A stretch of 64,000 bases of DNA. Source: an uncultured Collinsella sp. (lineage in GTDB: Bacteria; Actinomycetota; Coriobacteriia; Coriobacteriales; Coriobacteriaceae). Shown here piece by piece: positions 1-8,085 of this stretch. The translations under genes and the position numbers were made by a program. Positions within the stretch are counted from its first letter, which is position 1. The number at the start of each line of letters is the position of its first letter. The DNA is taken from positions 1 to 64,000 of the forward strand of contig CAUCQW010000011.1 in the NCBI GenBank assembly GCA_958445065.1, given 5' to 3'. A model generated the notes under the pieces. The model worked only from the letters and a program-made list of their open reading frames with translations, did no database searches and was not told the DNA's origin.

Positions 1-54
1 GACGCCGCCCTCTCAAGGCGGAGATCACCAGTTCGAATCTGGTACGGGCTACCA
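1..54 (+). tRNA. tRNA-Glu (CTC), 5' end outside the window
   Basis: The anticodon stem-loop (loop CTCTCAA, anticodon CTC), T arm and 3' acceptor with ACCA are identical to the complete tRNA that follows at 77-153. The D arm and 5' acceptor strand lie before base 1. It reads GAG codons. Confidence 0.9.
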
Positions 55-76
55 CTTCTTTTCTGCTGAGGCTTAT

Positions 77-153
77 GGCCCGTTCGTCTAGCGGTTTAGG
101 ACGCCGCCCTCTCAAGGCGGAGATCACCAGTTCGAATCTGGTACGGGCTACCA
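77..153 (+). tRNA. tRNA-Glu (CTC)
   Basis: A complete cloverleaf is visible. The acceptor GGCCCGT pairs with ACGGGCT (one G-U at the first pair), the anticodon arm is CCGCC-CTCTCAA-GGCGG, the T arm contains TTCGAAT, and CCA is encoded. It repeats the preceding partial copy base for base over the shared part, with only about 22 bases between them, so the two are probably processed from one transcript. Confidence 0.95.
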
Positions 154-163
154 CGCATCTGAT

Positions 164-197
164 ACCCGGACTTCCTATGGAAGCCCGGGTTTTTATT
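164..197 (+). terminator. intrinsic terminator of the tRNA-Glu pair
   Basis: Arms ACCCGG-A-CTTCC and GGAAG-C-CCGGGT form a GC-rich hairpin with a 3-base loop, followed directly by a T-rich run (TTTTTATTTT). It begins 10 bases after the tRNA CCA end. Confidence 0.85.
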
Positions 198-241
198 TTC
201 AAACAACCGTCTGCAATTCCCGTTTGAACCAGAGCTTTGCG

Positions 242-269
242 TTCTGCCTATGGCCCTTACGGGTACAAT
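242..269 (+). promoter_or_regulatory. possible promoter for the YbhN-like gene
   Basis: TACAAT at 264-269 is a good -10 match, 34 bases before the chosen ATG. The best spaced -35 (TTCTGC, 242-247, 16-base spacer) is weak, so this rests mainly on the -10. Confidence 0.35.
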
Positions 270-302
270 ATCCAAGATACTTTGACTGTTAGAAGGAGTC
301 TC

Positions 303-1610
303 ATGACGGAGTCCTCTCAGCATACGTCTAAGCCCCAGGTCGAGGTTGAGGCCTCGGGCGGCGATGACAATAAGAGCGCACGCCGCGGCGCAATCTTTAT
401 CGGCGTTGTGCTGGTGGGTTATATCGTCTATCTGGTGGTAACCGGGCAGATGGGGCAGTTCTGGGCTGCTATGTCGAGCGTCCAGGCGCCCTGGCTCCTC
501 GCTGCATGCTTCTGCATGTTTCTATACCTCTTTTTTGGTATCGTGGCGTACGCGATTGCCGTTTGGCTCGATCCCAATTCGCCCGTCGGTATCCGCGACC
601 TCATTTCGGTCGAGGCGAGTGGCATCTTCTTTGGTAATCTGACACCCATGATGATGGGCTCTACGCCTGCCCAGATCTACCGCCTGACCAAAGCGGGCCA
701 AAATGTCGGCGAGGCCGGCGCCACGCAGTTCACCCGATTTATTGTGTATCAGTTTGGCCTAGTTGCCTGGGGCGCTATCCTATTGCTTGCTCGCATGCCG
801 TTTTTTGCCGAGCGCTATGGCGACATGACGCTGCTGTGCGTCTTTAGCTTTGGTGGGCACTGCTGCATCTTGCTGGGCATCTTCGCCGTCGCGCTCATGC
901 CTAAGACCGTCACGCGCGTCGCCCATTGCATCATCAATTGGCTCGAGCGCATAGGTGTCTCGGCCACTAAGATCGAGGGATGGCGCACGTTTGTCGACGG
1001 CGAGATCTACTCCTTCTCCGAGAAGTTCAAGCTTTCGGCCGGACATTTTTCTTCCATGCTGCTCACCGTGTTTATCACCATGCTGCAGCTCGCGTTTTTC
1101 TATCTGGTTCCGTATTTCCTGATGCTTGCCTTTGGCCATCACGAGGTCGACTTTTTCTCGGTCATGGCCGCGAGTGCCTTTGTCCAGCTGCTGAGCTCTG
1201 CGGTTCCCTTGCCCGGTGGAACTGGTGGCGCTGAGGGCGGCTTTGCATTGTTCTTGGGTCATTTCTTTGGGTCGGCTTCGACCGCCGGCTATCTGCTGTG
1301 GCGCCTCATTACGTTTATTGCGCCGACCATTTTGGCTGCGCCCCTGCTGGGACTTAAGAGCGCCCACAACGAGAGCATCCATGCGCGCTGGGATCGTGTG
1401 ATGCGCAAACTCGGCCGCACGTCTCAGACGCCCTCTGCGCCCACTAAGCCGCACCCCACGAATGCGGTTACCGTTGATCCCAAGAAGCACGCTCAGAAGG
1501 CTTCTGGGACCGCTAAGCCGGCTCATAAAGCCTATGTGCGCCAGACAGGCGACGGTATTCGCGTATCTCCGTCGGCACTCAATAAGAAGAAGCACCCTAA
1601 GTCGCAGTAG
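303..1610 (+). CDS. YbhN/AglD-type flippase-like integral membrane protein
   Basis: A 435-residue multi-pass membrane protein of the lysylphosphatidylglycerol synthase transmembrane-region (UPF0104/TIGR00374) family. The start is ATG 303, because AGAAGGAG at 291-298 is correctly spaced; the longer frame from 237 has no such site. The first membrane segment is near residues 30-46, and the family stretch PLPGGTGGAEGG lies near residue 303. Family members are thought to move lipid-linked or isoprenoid-linked substrates, but the substrate here cannot be read. The last ~70 residues form a hydrophilic Lys/Pro/Thr-rich tail ending in NKKKHPKSQ, probably cytoplasmic. The next gene, a TetR regulator on the same strand, may or may not control it. 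Confidence 0.8.
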   Translation: MTESSQHTSKPQVEVEASGGDDNKSARRGAIFIGVVLVGYIVYLVVTGQMGQFWAAMSSVQAPWLLAACFCMFLYLFFGIVAYAIAVWLDPNSPVGIRDLISVEASGIFFGNLTPMMMGSTPAQIYRLTKAGQNVGEAGATQFTRFIVYQFGLVAWGAILLLARMPFFAERYGDMTLLCVFSFGGHCCILLGIFAVALMPKTVTRVAHCIINWLERIGVSATKIEGWRTFVDGEIYSFSEKFKLSAGHFSSMLLTVFITMLQLAFFYLVPYFLMLAFGHHEVDFFSVMAASAFVQLLSSAVPLPGGTGGAEGGFALFLGHFFGSASTAGYLLWRLITFIAPTILAAPLLGLKSAHNESIHARWDRVMRKLGRTSQTPSAPTKPHPTNAVTVDPKKHAQKASGTAKPAHKAYVRQTGDGIRVSPSALNKKKHPKSQ

Positions 1611-1726
1611 GGCAGTCGTGCGTTCTTCATGATGCGGGGCATATTTGTGCTGTATGGGGGATAATCCTCTTACGTAGATTATCTCTCATCTGTTGATGAA
1701 TGCCCGCATATCGAAGGGACGCGCCC

Positions 1727-2338
1727 ATGGCCACCAGCAAACCGCGTATTGATCGCCGCATCGTTCGCAGCCGCAATGCCATCCTTTCCGCTTTCGAGCG
1801 CCTGCTCATGGAAAAGCCGCTGGCAGACATTACGGTGAGTGCCATCGCGCGCGAGGCCAATGTCGACCGCAAGACCTTTTACGTTCACTTTGGTACGGTT
1901 GACGGCCTGCTCGATGCCATTGCCGTCGATGTGGTGGAGATGATTGTCGACTCGGTCGAGAAAACGCTTGCCTCCATGGGCGGCGATACCAACGAGCGCG
2001 CCCTGGGCGCGGCGGCGACCTTCTTTAAAACCATTAACGAGGCGCTATGCAACAACCTGGTGCTCAATCGTCAGCTGATCGAGAATATTCCGCTCGATGA
2101 TTTTATGGCTCGTCTTCGTGTGCCGCTCGAGCATGAGATTGCCGAGCGCGACTTGCTGCCCCACGGCCTCAAGGACGAGATGTTCGATTACTATCTGGCG
2201 TTTTTGCTGTCCGGTATTATCGGTATCTATCGCACGTGGGCGCTGTCTGACGGTTCGGTTCCTATCGAGCGTGTCTCGGAGGTCGCCAACGACCTGACTC
2301 TCAATGGCCTTTCGAGTTTGGAATCTCGCTTGGATTAG
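1727..2338 (+). CDS. TetR/AcrR-family transcriptional regulator
   Basis: A 203-residue regulator. An N-terminal helix-turn-helix of TetR type (ITVSAIAREANVDRKTFYVHF, roughly residues 36-56) is followed by a divergent all-helical ligand domain. ATG 1727 is preferred over ATG 1700 because GAAGGG at 1713-1718 is properly placed. Its target is unknown: it sits downstream of the YbhN-like gene and just left of the cobalamin island, and B12 regulation there is already explained by a riboswitch. No obvious palindromic operator was seen in the 116-base upstream gap. Confidence 0.85.
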   Translation: MATSKPRIDRRIVRSRNAILSAFERLLMEKPLADITVSAIAREANVDRKTFYVHFGTVDGLLDAIAVDVVEMIVDSVEKTLASMGGDTNERALGAAATFFKTINEALCNNLVLNRQLIENIPLDDFMARLRVPLEHEIAERDLLPHGLKDEMFDYYLAFLLSGIIGIYRTWALSDGSVPIERVSEVANDLTLNGLSSLESRLD

Positions 2339-2340
2339 GT

Positions 2341-2424
2341 CTAGTTGGGCTCGTCGGCGTGGAAATTCCTGTTTACGAGGTTCTCCGGCGCCTTGTAGAC
2401 CTCGCCGGCGTAGGAGCTGTAGCC
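2341..2424 (-). pseudogene. remnant of an IS3-family (IS150-like OrfB) transposase
   Basis: Read on the minus strand this stretch encodes GYSSYAGEV followed by APENLVNRNFHADEPN and a stop. It resembles the conserved pre-catalytic segment of IS3-family OrfB proteins (Y-x-SY-x-GEV...APN-x-x-x-R-x-F-x-A-x-x-PN), which normally continues into KW-x-TD and the DDE core. Here a TAG stands where the KW would be, and an in-frame stop lies a few codons upstream, so only about 28 codons survive. No terminal repeats or other IS parts were recognised. It sits exactly between the tetR gene and the high-GC cobalamin island. Confidence 0.55.
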
Positions 2425-2450
2425 TGAGGATCCTTAAAAGAAAGTCCAGT

Positions 2451-3632
2451 TTATCCTTTCCACCCCAATTGGGAATCCTCCGATGCGCCTTCGCACGCTC
2501 GCATGACCTCGATACCGTGCGAGCGTGCGAACTCGACGAGCTCTGCGTTGCGGGCGTTTATGGTGCCGAAGGCGGCGGGACACACGATAAGGCGCGCGCA
2601 GTGGACGAGGAGCTCTTTGGCGCGGGCTATGGTTCTATCCCCGATCGGCTCGAAGGCGCGCTCGGCCACGCATTCCGCCGCCAGGTCGCGCGCTAGCTCG
2701 CAGTCGATGTCCCCTTCGTGCAGAACGCCCGTGTAGAACGCCTTGCCCTGCCGGATGAGCTGGCGAAACACAGCCGACCCCGTACCTGCGCCGGCGATGA
2801 CGAACGTGTGCGCATCGCCGTGCGGGCGTCCAATTTCCACGCTGCCGAAGCGCTCGTTGAAGGTGCCATGTTGAAGGCCGTAGAGCTCGCCAATCGTCTC
2901 GCGCGTGAATATGTCCTCGGGTACGCCGGCGCGGAAGACCCGGCCGTCCTTCACGCAAATCACCTTGTCGGCGCTTTTCTGCGCGAGCTCGAGTTCGTGG
3001 ATGGACATGATGACAGCCACATTCCGCGATTTCGCAAGGTGGCGAAGTATTCGCAGCAGGTCGATCTGGTAGCGGATATCGAGATACGACGTGGGCTCGT
3101 CGAGCACGAGCACACGCGGATCCTGCGCGATGGCGCGTGCGAGCATGACGCGCTGGCGTTGCCCGTCGCTTATCTGCATGAAGTCGCGCTCGGCGAGCTC
3201 TTCCACATGTGCGGTTTTCATGGCCTCGTCGACCCGACTATGGTCGTCGGGCGAGAGTGTGCCCATTCGCCCGGTGTAGGGGTGCCTTCCCGCCTCTACG
3301 ACATCGCGGCAGGTGAGGAGCTCGGTCCGGGGGCGATCTGTCAGCATAACGGCAAGGTTCCTTGCAAACTCCGCCGTCTTCCATCGGGAAATCTCTCGCC
3401 CGTCGAGCTCGACCGCGCCGGCAAGCGGTGCCAGATGGCGTGTGATGGTTTTTAAGATGGTCGACTTGCCCGAGCCGTTCGGCCCGATGAGCGCCACGAC
3501 GTCGCCCGCGCGAACCTCCAGATCGACGCCTTCGACTACGACCTTCTTGTCGTAGCCCGCCGACAGGTCGCTTATGTGGAAAAGCGGCGCTCCGTCAGTC
3601 TGCGTTTTGGGCCGCGGCACGAATTCTCCCAT
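2451..3632 (-). CDS. ABC importer ATP-binding protein (FecE/BtuD type) with extra C-terminal domain
   Basis: A 393-residue ATPase. Walker A GPNGSGKST is at 50-58, the signature is a variant ISDGQRQR at 154-161 in place of LSGGQ, Walker B VLVLDEP is at 174-180, and the switch His is near 212. This is typical of siderophore/haem/cobalamin importers. Residues ~270-393 form an additional domain beginning THTFVIAGAGTGS-like after GDA, with a Rossmann-like glycine pattern; ordinary BtuD/FecE proteins end near residue 260. The gene abuts the permease (start one base downstream of the permease stop) as last gene of the riboswitch-controlled operon. Substrate is inferred to be a corrinoid, tetrapyrrole or cobalt complex from context only. 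Confidence 0.85.
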   Translation of the reverse strand: MGEFVPRPKTQTDGAPLFHISDLSAGYDKKVVVEGVDLEVRAGDVVALIGPNGSGKSTILKTITRHLAPLAGAVELDGREISRWKTAEFARNLAVMLTDRPRTELLTCRDVVEAGRHPYTGRMGTLSPDDHSRVDEAMKTAHVEELAERDFMQISDGQRQRVMLARAIAQDPRVLVLDEPTSYLDIRYQIDLLRILRHLAKSRNVAVIMSIHELELAQKSADKVICVKDGRVFRAGVPEDIFTRETIGELYGLQHGTFNERFGSVEIGRPHGDAHTFVIAGAGTGSAVFRQLIRQGKAFYTGVLHEGDIDCELARDLAAECVAERAFEPIGDRTIARAKELLVHCARLIVCPAAFGTINARNAELVEFARSHGIEVMRACEGASEDSQLGWKG

Positions 3633-4673
3633 CTACCTCACCCGCTTCTCCAACATGAGCGCGATAACCACCGGCGCGCCGAAGATGGCGGTGACGGCGC
3701 TGATGGAAAGCTCGACGGGAGAGAACAGCGTGCGTGCGATCAAATCGCAGCCCGCGCAGAAGATGGCGCCTCCCAAGAAGCACGCAGGAATCACGCGGAT
3801 GGGCTTCGACGACTTTAGCGCTGACTTCACGAGATGCGGAACCGCGATTCCTACGAACGACACCGGACCAGCGAACGCGGTCACGCAGGCGGAGAGCATG
3901 CTCGCTAGAAGGACGAGCACCACGCGGAAGCGTACGACGTTCACGCCGACGCTTTTCGCGTAGGCTTCTCCCAGCTGGAAGGCGGAAAGGGGCTTCGATA
4001 TCGCGAATACGCATGCGCTCACGGTGATCACCACGACCGCGATGACCGCGATGTCGTCCCAGCTCGAACCCGAGAAGCTACCCAAAGACCAGTTGTGCAG
4101 GTTCACGATGGACTGGTCGTCGGCGAAGGCGATGAGGAAGTTCGTCGCCGCCGAGCAGATGTATCCCACCATGACGCCCGCCACGATGAGCATGGCCATG
4201 GAACTTATGCGCCGTGCGATGAGGAGCACGAAGCCGATGGTGATAAGCGAGCCCAGAAACGCTGCGGCCACCATGGCCGGCGAGGACATGGCCTGATTTG
4301 CGCCCAGAAGTACGATCATCGTAAGCGCGACGACGAACTTTGCGCCCGAGGAGACGCCCAAGATGAACGGGTCGGCGATGGGGTTGTTGAAAAACGTCTG
4401 CAGCAGGAACCCGGAGAGCGAAAGTGCCCCGCCGAGAAGCACGGCTGAAAGCACGCGCGGCAGGCGAATCTCCCAGATGACCTGGCTTTCCATGGAATTG
4501 CCCGCGCCGCCCGAAAGGATGCCGGGGATGTGGTCTGCGGGCACGAGCACGCTCCCGATGCACAGGTTGGCCCCGACGAGCACGATGAGGGCAACAGCGA
4601 GCAGCGCCGTCACGACGCGACACCGCGCGGCGCGCCCCGATTCGTCGTATGCCATGGAAAGTCGGCTTCTCAT
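3633..4673 (-). CDS. FecCD-family ABC importer permease
   Basis: A 346-residue polytopic permease of the BtuC/FecCD family. Visible hallmarks are LPRVLSAVLLGGALSLSGFLLQ near the end of the first third, the stretch NPIADPFILGVSSGA and a C-terminal region with FVGIAVPHLVK. It would form a homodimeric channel with the ATPase encoded next (2451-3632) and receive substrate from the lipoprotein encoded just upstream. A start at ATG 4673 gives the usual family length; no strong ribosome-binding site is visible, consistent with translational coupling to the preceding gene, which ends 4 bases before. Confidence 0.9.
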   Translation of the reverse strand: MRSRLSMAYDESGRAARCRVVTALLAVALIVLVGANLCIGSVLVPADHIPGILSGGAGNSMESQVIWEIRLPRVLSAVLLGGALSLSGFLLQTFFNNPIADPFILGVSSGAKFVVALTMIVLLGANQAMSSPAMVAAAFLGSLITIGFVLLIARRISSMAMLIVAGVMVGYICSAATNFLIAFADDQSIVNLHNWSLGSFSGSSWDDIAVIAVVVITVSACVFAISKPLSAFQLGEAYAKSVGVNVVRFRVVLVLLASMLSACVTAFAGPVSFVGIAVPHLVKSALKSSKPIRVIPACFLGGAIFCAGCDLIARTLFSPVELSISAVTAIFGAPVVIALMLEKRVR

Positions 4674-4677
4674 GGTG

Positions 4678-6249
4678 CTAGCCGAGCTTCCTCAGATAAT
4701 GGAAGTCGCTCGCGTCATCGCCAGTGAACGCCCCGTGCAGCTCGTCGATAATGTCGGCGGTAGAAGTCATCTGCTGGTACATGTCGGCGCTTGTGACCCA
4801 GACGTTGCCGTTCTTCACGGCTTTGAACTGCGACAATAGCGCGTTTTTGCCTACGAAGTCGTTCAAGGTGGCAACCGATTTGTCGATGGTGCCGTTGTAG
4901 ATGATGATGTCGGCATCCTTCGCCGTCGCGTAGAAGCGCTCCATTTCGAGCGTTACTGACGAACCTGACGTCGACGCCGTCTGCGCGTCATCGAGCGCGT
5001 AGCTGCCGCCTGCAAGCTCGATCATCTGCGCCACGTAGTCGCCCGCCCGCCGCGTGACGGCGGCCCCGTTCGAGTTAATGTAGAAATACGCCACGGTTTT
5101 ACCTGACGACGCCAGCCCCGACGTTTGCTCGACGCGGGCCTTCTGCTCGTTGAACAGGTGCGCGGCCTCGTCTTCCTTGTCGAACAGGACGCCGAAAAGC
5201 TTAATCCACTCGACGCGCCCGAGTGCTTCGGGCTCGCTCGACGACTGTTCGGTGAGCACGACGAGCCCGAGTTTCTGCAGCTTTTCCTTCACATCGGGCG
5301 TGTGGTTGATCATGGTGTTCTCGATGGCGAGCGTGCAGCCCGAGGCCGATATTCGCTCGTAGTCGGGTGCGCTGTACTTGCCGCCGTAGGCGATCGCCCC
5401 ACTTTCGAGCGCGCTTTTGAAGCCCGCGACCGAGCAATCGTCGGCCTTCGTGCCCGACATGAAGATATTGTCGTTCGCATCGAGCGCGTCGACCAGGCAC
5501 ATCGTCGCCGACGACACGAGGTACACCTTGTCGGCGGGGCGCCTTATGACCGCGATGTCGGAGCTCAACCCATCAGGTACCTTCGCATCTTGCGGCACCA
5601 CGAGGAAGCGCTCCCCGTTCGAAATGCAGATAAGCCGCAGGCCGCCTTCGTACTCGTCGACAGTGAAGTGCTTGGCGTATTCAAGCTGAAGCGCCCCCGT
5701 CGGCTCCCAGCCGCAGCCCAAATCGGCGTTGTGGAAGTCGGCCGCGGCGCTTGAAGCCGTTCCCGCAGGGGAGCCGCCGCTTGCATCGTTGCCCGATTTC
5801 TCCTTCATGGTGGATGAGTCGAAGTGGAGCGTGTAGTCGATGGTGTGCGGCGTCGACATGGCGACGGTCTCGGCCGACACGGCGATGTCCTCGTCGAGTG
5901 TGACGGGTATCTCGAACGTGGAGTTGCCGCCGTCGTTTACGGGCGCGTAGTCCACGCCGTCGGCGGTCATCTTGTCGTAGTTCGAACTCGACCAGGTGAT
6001 GGTCGCGGTGTAGGTGTCGCCATCCTTCACAATTGTGGTTGGTGAGGCGATGCTTGCGCGCCCTGACCCGCCGGAAAGCGAGACGCTCACAGTGTATTCC
6101 TGAGAGCCCGCCGTGACACCGGTCGCGTTTGGGCTCGCACTGCACCCCGCGAAGGGAAGCGCGAGCAGGGCGACGAGAACGCAGGCGATTACGCGCGCCG
6201 CGATGCTGCGGCGCTTCCTGTTTTCCCCCTTGGGAAGAATCGACCGCAT
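4678..6249 (-). CDS. lipoprotein: NEAT-like domain plus ABC substrate-binding domain
   Basis: A 523-residue exported lipoprotein. A basic N-terminus and hydrophobic core end in lipobox LPFAGC (Cys36). Residues ~45-150 look like an iron-transport-associated (NEAT-like) beta domain (GDTYTATITWSSSNYDKM and a YTLHFDSS stretch). From ~165 onward it resembles a helical-backbone (FepB/BtuF-type) substrate-binding protein, with YERISASGCTLAIENTM and EWIKLFGVLFDKE. The double-domain layout is unusual: most binding proteins of this class have only the second part. It lies between the shorter NEAT-like lipoprotein and the permease. Ligand is unknown; the cobalamin riboswitch upstream of the operon argues for a corrinoid or tetrapyrrole rather than haem iron alone. 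Confidence 0.8.
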   Translation of the reverse strand: MRSILPKGENRKRRSIAARVIACVLVALLALPFAGCSASPNATGVTAGSQEYTVSVSLSGGSGRASIASPTTIVKDGDTYTATITWSSSNYDKMTADGVDYAPVNDGGNSTFEIPVTLDEDIAVSAETVAMSTPHTIDYTLHFDSSTMKEKSGNDASGGSPAGTASSAAADFHNADLGCGWEPTGALQLEYAKHFTVDEYEGGLRLICISNGERFLVVPQDAKVPDGLSSDIAVIRRPADKVYLVSSATMCLVDALDANDNIFMSGTKADDCSVAGFKSALESGAIAYGGKYSAPDYERISASGCTLAIENTMINHTPDVKEKLQKLGLVVLTEQSSSEPEALGRVEWIKLFGVLFDKEDEAAHLFNEQKARVEQTSGLASSGKTVAYFYINSNGAAVTRRAGDYVAQMIELAGGSYALDDAQTASTSGSSVTLEMERFYATAKDADIIIYNGTIDKSVATLNDFVGKNALLSQFKAVKNGNVWVTSADMYQQMTSTADIIDELHGAFTGDDASDFHYLRKLG

Positions 6250-6253
6250 GGCG

Positions 6254-6787
6254 TTACTTCAGTGCGTCGGCGCGCAGATCGACGCCGGCGGATTCGAATA
6301 CGAGCGTGCGGTCGTACCACCGCTCCCTTTTAATGCTCCACGCGGCGCAGGCGGTGTCCTCGTCGAGCGCTTCAACGGGCACGTCGTAGGTGTACTTGCC
6401 TTCCGCGTTTTCCACATAGGGGATGAAGTCGGCCTCGCTCGCGGCGGCAGCCTCGTCGCCCGTGCCCATGAAGAGCTTGCCGTAGCCCGTGCCGGAAAGT
6501 GTCATCACGCAGTGCATGGAGCCGTTTTCCACGATGAGCTGGGCGTCCACAATCCTGAACATGTTCGAGCTGGAATCTACGGTGATTGGATAGGTGCCGT
6601 CAGCCACCTTGTCGGCGGTAATGGGGGCAGCGCTTGCGCCCTCGGGCGCATCGGCCGCCTGTTCGGTCTTTTCCTGGGAATCGGCATCGCTTGCCTTTGC
6701 GCTGTCGATTGAATTTCCGCCGCAGCCGGCGAGCGAGAACGCGAAAAGCGCCGCCGACAGTGCGAAGACGAGGGTTTTCTTCAACAT
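6254..6787 (-). CDS. small NEAT-like (iron transport-associated domain) lipoprotein
   Basis: A 177-residue exported lipoprotein with signal peptide and lipobox SLAGC (Cys22), a Ser/Ala/Glu-rich linker, then a beta domain from about residue 50 (DGTYPITVDSSSNMFRIV, MHCVMTLSGTGYGKLFMG). This pattern matches the iron-transport-associated domain found with haem/iron importers. ATG 6787 is chosen because GAAAGGA precedes it and the signal peptide begins there; the longer open frame has no signal sequence. Likely a surface ligand carrier handing substrate to the following two-domain binding protein. Confidence 0.75.
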   Translation of the reverse strand: MLKKTLVFALSAALFAFSLAGCGGNSIDSAKASDADSQEKTEQAADAPEGASAAPITADKVADGTYPITVDSSSNMFRIVDAQLIVENGSMHCVMTLSGTGYGKLFMGTGDEAAAASEADFIPYVENAEGKYTYDVPVEALDEDTACAAWSIKRERWYDRTLVFESAGVDLRADALK

Positions 6788-6931
6788 GGAGGGGTTCCTT
6801 TCAATCGCTTCGACCGCCCGCGCCGTGCGGTGGGCGGGCGGGATGCGAATGCAACGGGCATGCGCCGTCGGTCGGGGAAGGCGCATGCCCGTTGCACGGG
6901 GACGCGACCGGCGCCCCCGTGCGCGGCGAGT

Positions 6932-7858
6932 TTACAGCTTGGCGATAGCGTCGTCCACGTGCGAGACGTAGATGTCGTCGACCGCGGCGTTCTGTCCCAG
7001 ACCCTGGAGCAGGCACGTCACTTCGAAGCCGGCGGCTACGAACTTTGCAGCCCAGCTGTCGGGGTCGGTCTCGTCTGCCATGTCGTTGTTCGCGTGGTCG
7101 CCCGCGACTACCATGAACGGCGCGAGCACGGCCTTCTTGTACCCTGCGGCGCTCGCGGCGGCGATAACATCCTCGCAGGTCGGTTCAGCCTCGACGGTGC
7201 CGACGAAGAACTGCGTCAAGCCCTCGTTCTTGAACACTTCCTGCATCTTGGCATAGTCGGCGTTGGAATCGGCTTCGGTGCCGTGGCCCATGAGGCACAG
7301 CGCCGTCTTACCGTCGTCGAAGGACGCCATGTTCTCCTTAATGGCTGCGGCCACCTTCTTGTAGTCGTCGTCGGAGGTGAGCAGCGGGTCCCCGAGCGAG
7401 ATCTTGTCGAACTTGTCGGCGTACTTGTCGAGCTCGTCTTTCACGTCGGCGTATTCCAGGCCAGCCATGAGATGCGTCGGCTGCACGACGATTTCCTTCA
7501 CGCCGTCTTCCACGCAGCGGTCTAGCGCCTCGGTCATGTTGTCGATCGTGATGCCGTCGCGCTTCTTCAGCTTGTCGATGATGATCTGCGCGGTGAAGGC
7601 GCGGCGGATGTCGTAGTCCTGCCAGTACTTCTCGCGGATAGCGTCTTCGATGGCGCCGATGGTGATGTGGCGCGAGTCGTTGTAGCTCGTGCCGAAGCTC
7701 GTGACGAGGATGACCGGCTTCACGGCCTTCTCCTTTTCGCTCGATTTCTCGGAACTTGCGGAGGTGCTGGAGCAGCCCGCGAGCGTGATTCCGGCGAGCG
7801 CGACGGCTCCGGTTGCTGCGGCGCCCATGAAGCTGCGGCGTGACATCTGGTCGGACAT
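6932..7858 (-). CDS. cbiK: extracytoplasmic anaerobic cobaltochelatase, CbiK family (Tat lipoprotein)
   Basis: A 308-residue protein. Residues 47-308 are a CbiK-type class II chelatase, the enzyme that puts cobalt into sirohydrochlorin. QPTHLMAGLEY (His129, Glu135), GHGTEADSN (His192) and GDHANNDM (His255) carry the expected metal-binding and catalytic positions. The N-terminus is a Tat-type lipoprotein signal: SRRSFMG at residues 6-12 and Cys29 after TLAG. It should therefore be folded, exported and membrane-anchored outside the cytoplasm. Periplasmic CbiK forms are known in Desulfovibrio, but most CbiK proteins are cytoplasmic. GGAAAGG precedes ATG 7858. It is the first gene after the cobalamin riboswitch. 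Whether it makes Co-sirohydrochlorin for the downstream pathway or handles scavenged tetrapyrroles is open. Confidence 0.88.
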   Translation of the reverse strand: MSDQMSRRSFMGAAATGAVALAGITLAGCSSTSASSEKSSEKEKAVKPVILVTSFGTSYNDSRHITIGAIEDAIREKYWQDYDIRRAFTAQIIIDKLKKRDGITIDNMTEALDRCVEDGVKEIVVQPTHLMAGLEYADVKDELDKYADKFDKISLGDPLLTSDDDYKKVAAAIKENMASFDDGKTALCLMGHGTEADSNADYAKMQEVFKNEGLTQFFVGTVEAEPTCEDVIAAASAAGYKKAVLAPFMVVAGDHANNDMADETDPDSWAAKFVAAGFEVTCLLQGLGQNAAVDDIYVSHVDDAIAKL

Positions 7859-7919
7859 GGTTTTTCCTTTCCTCGGTTTTCCGGTCCCCCGGCGACAGTT
7901 GCTTGTCGGCACAAGCGAA

Positions 7920-7941
7920 AGAAAAGCGCACCCCTCGGGGT
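7920..7941 (-). terminator. probable attenuator hairpin downstream of the cobalamin aptamer
   Basis: On the minus strand the 12-base palindrome ACCCCGAGGGGT is followed by GCGCTTTTCTTT. It lies between the aptamer and cbiK, so it could act as the off-state terminator. A second hairpin, CACGGC-atc-GCCGTG at 7959-7973, sits between it and the aptamer. The switching pairings were not folded computationally. Confidence 0.45.
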
Positions 7942-7974
7942 TCACAAGGAGCTAACGCCACGGCGATGCCGTGA

Positions 7975-8085
7975 GGAAAAGGCGAAGCAGTCTGGCTTGG
8001 GGCGCGAGGCGGTTCGCCCGTGCGTCCTATACAGTAATGTCCCTTGCCCAGGATTCCCACCTGGTTCCCTCCGCAAGCCAGCGCG
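7975..8085 (-). promoter_or_regulatory. cobalamin riboswitch
   Basis: On the minus strand the conserved blocks appear in order: GGGAA (8069-8065), GGTGGGAATCC, GGGC, a short ACTGT box (8040-8031 region), and AAGCC-AGAC-TGCTTCGCC (ending at 7981), matching the consensus GGGAA...GGTG-x-GAATCC...ACTGT...AGCC-x-GA. It lies in the 5' leader of cbiK, about 120 bases before the start codon, so the chelatase and importer operon should be switched off by adenosylcobalamin or a related corrinoid. Confidence 0.88.
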
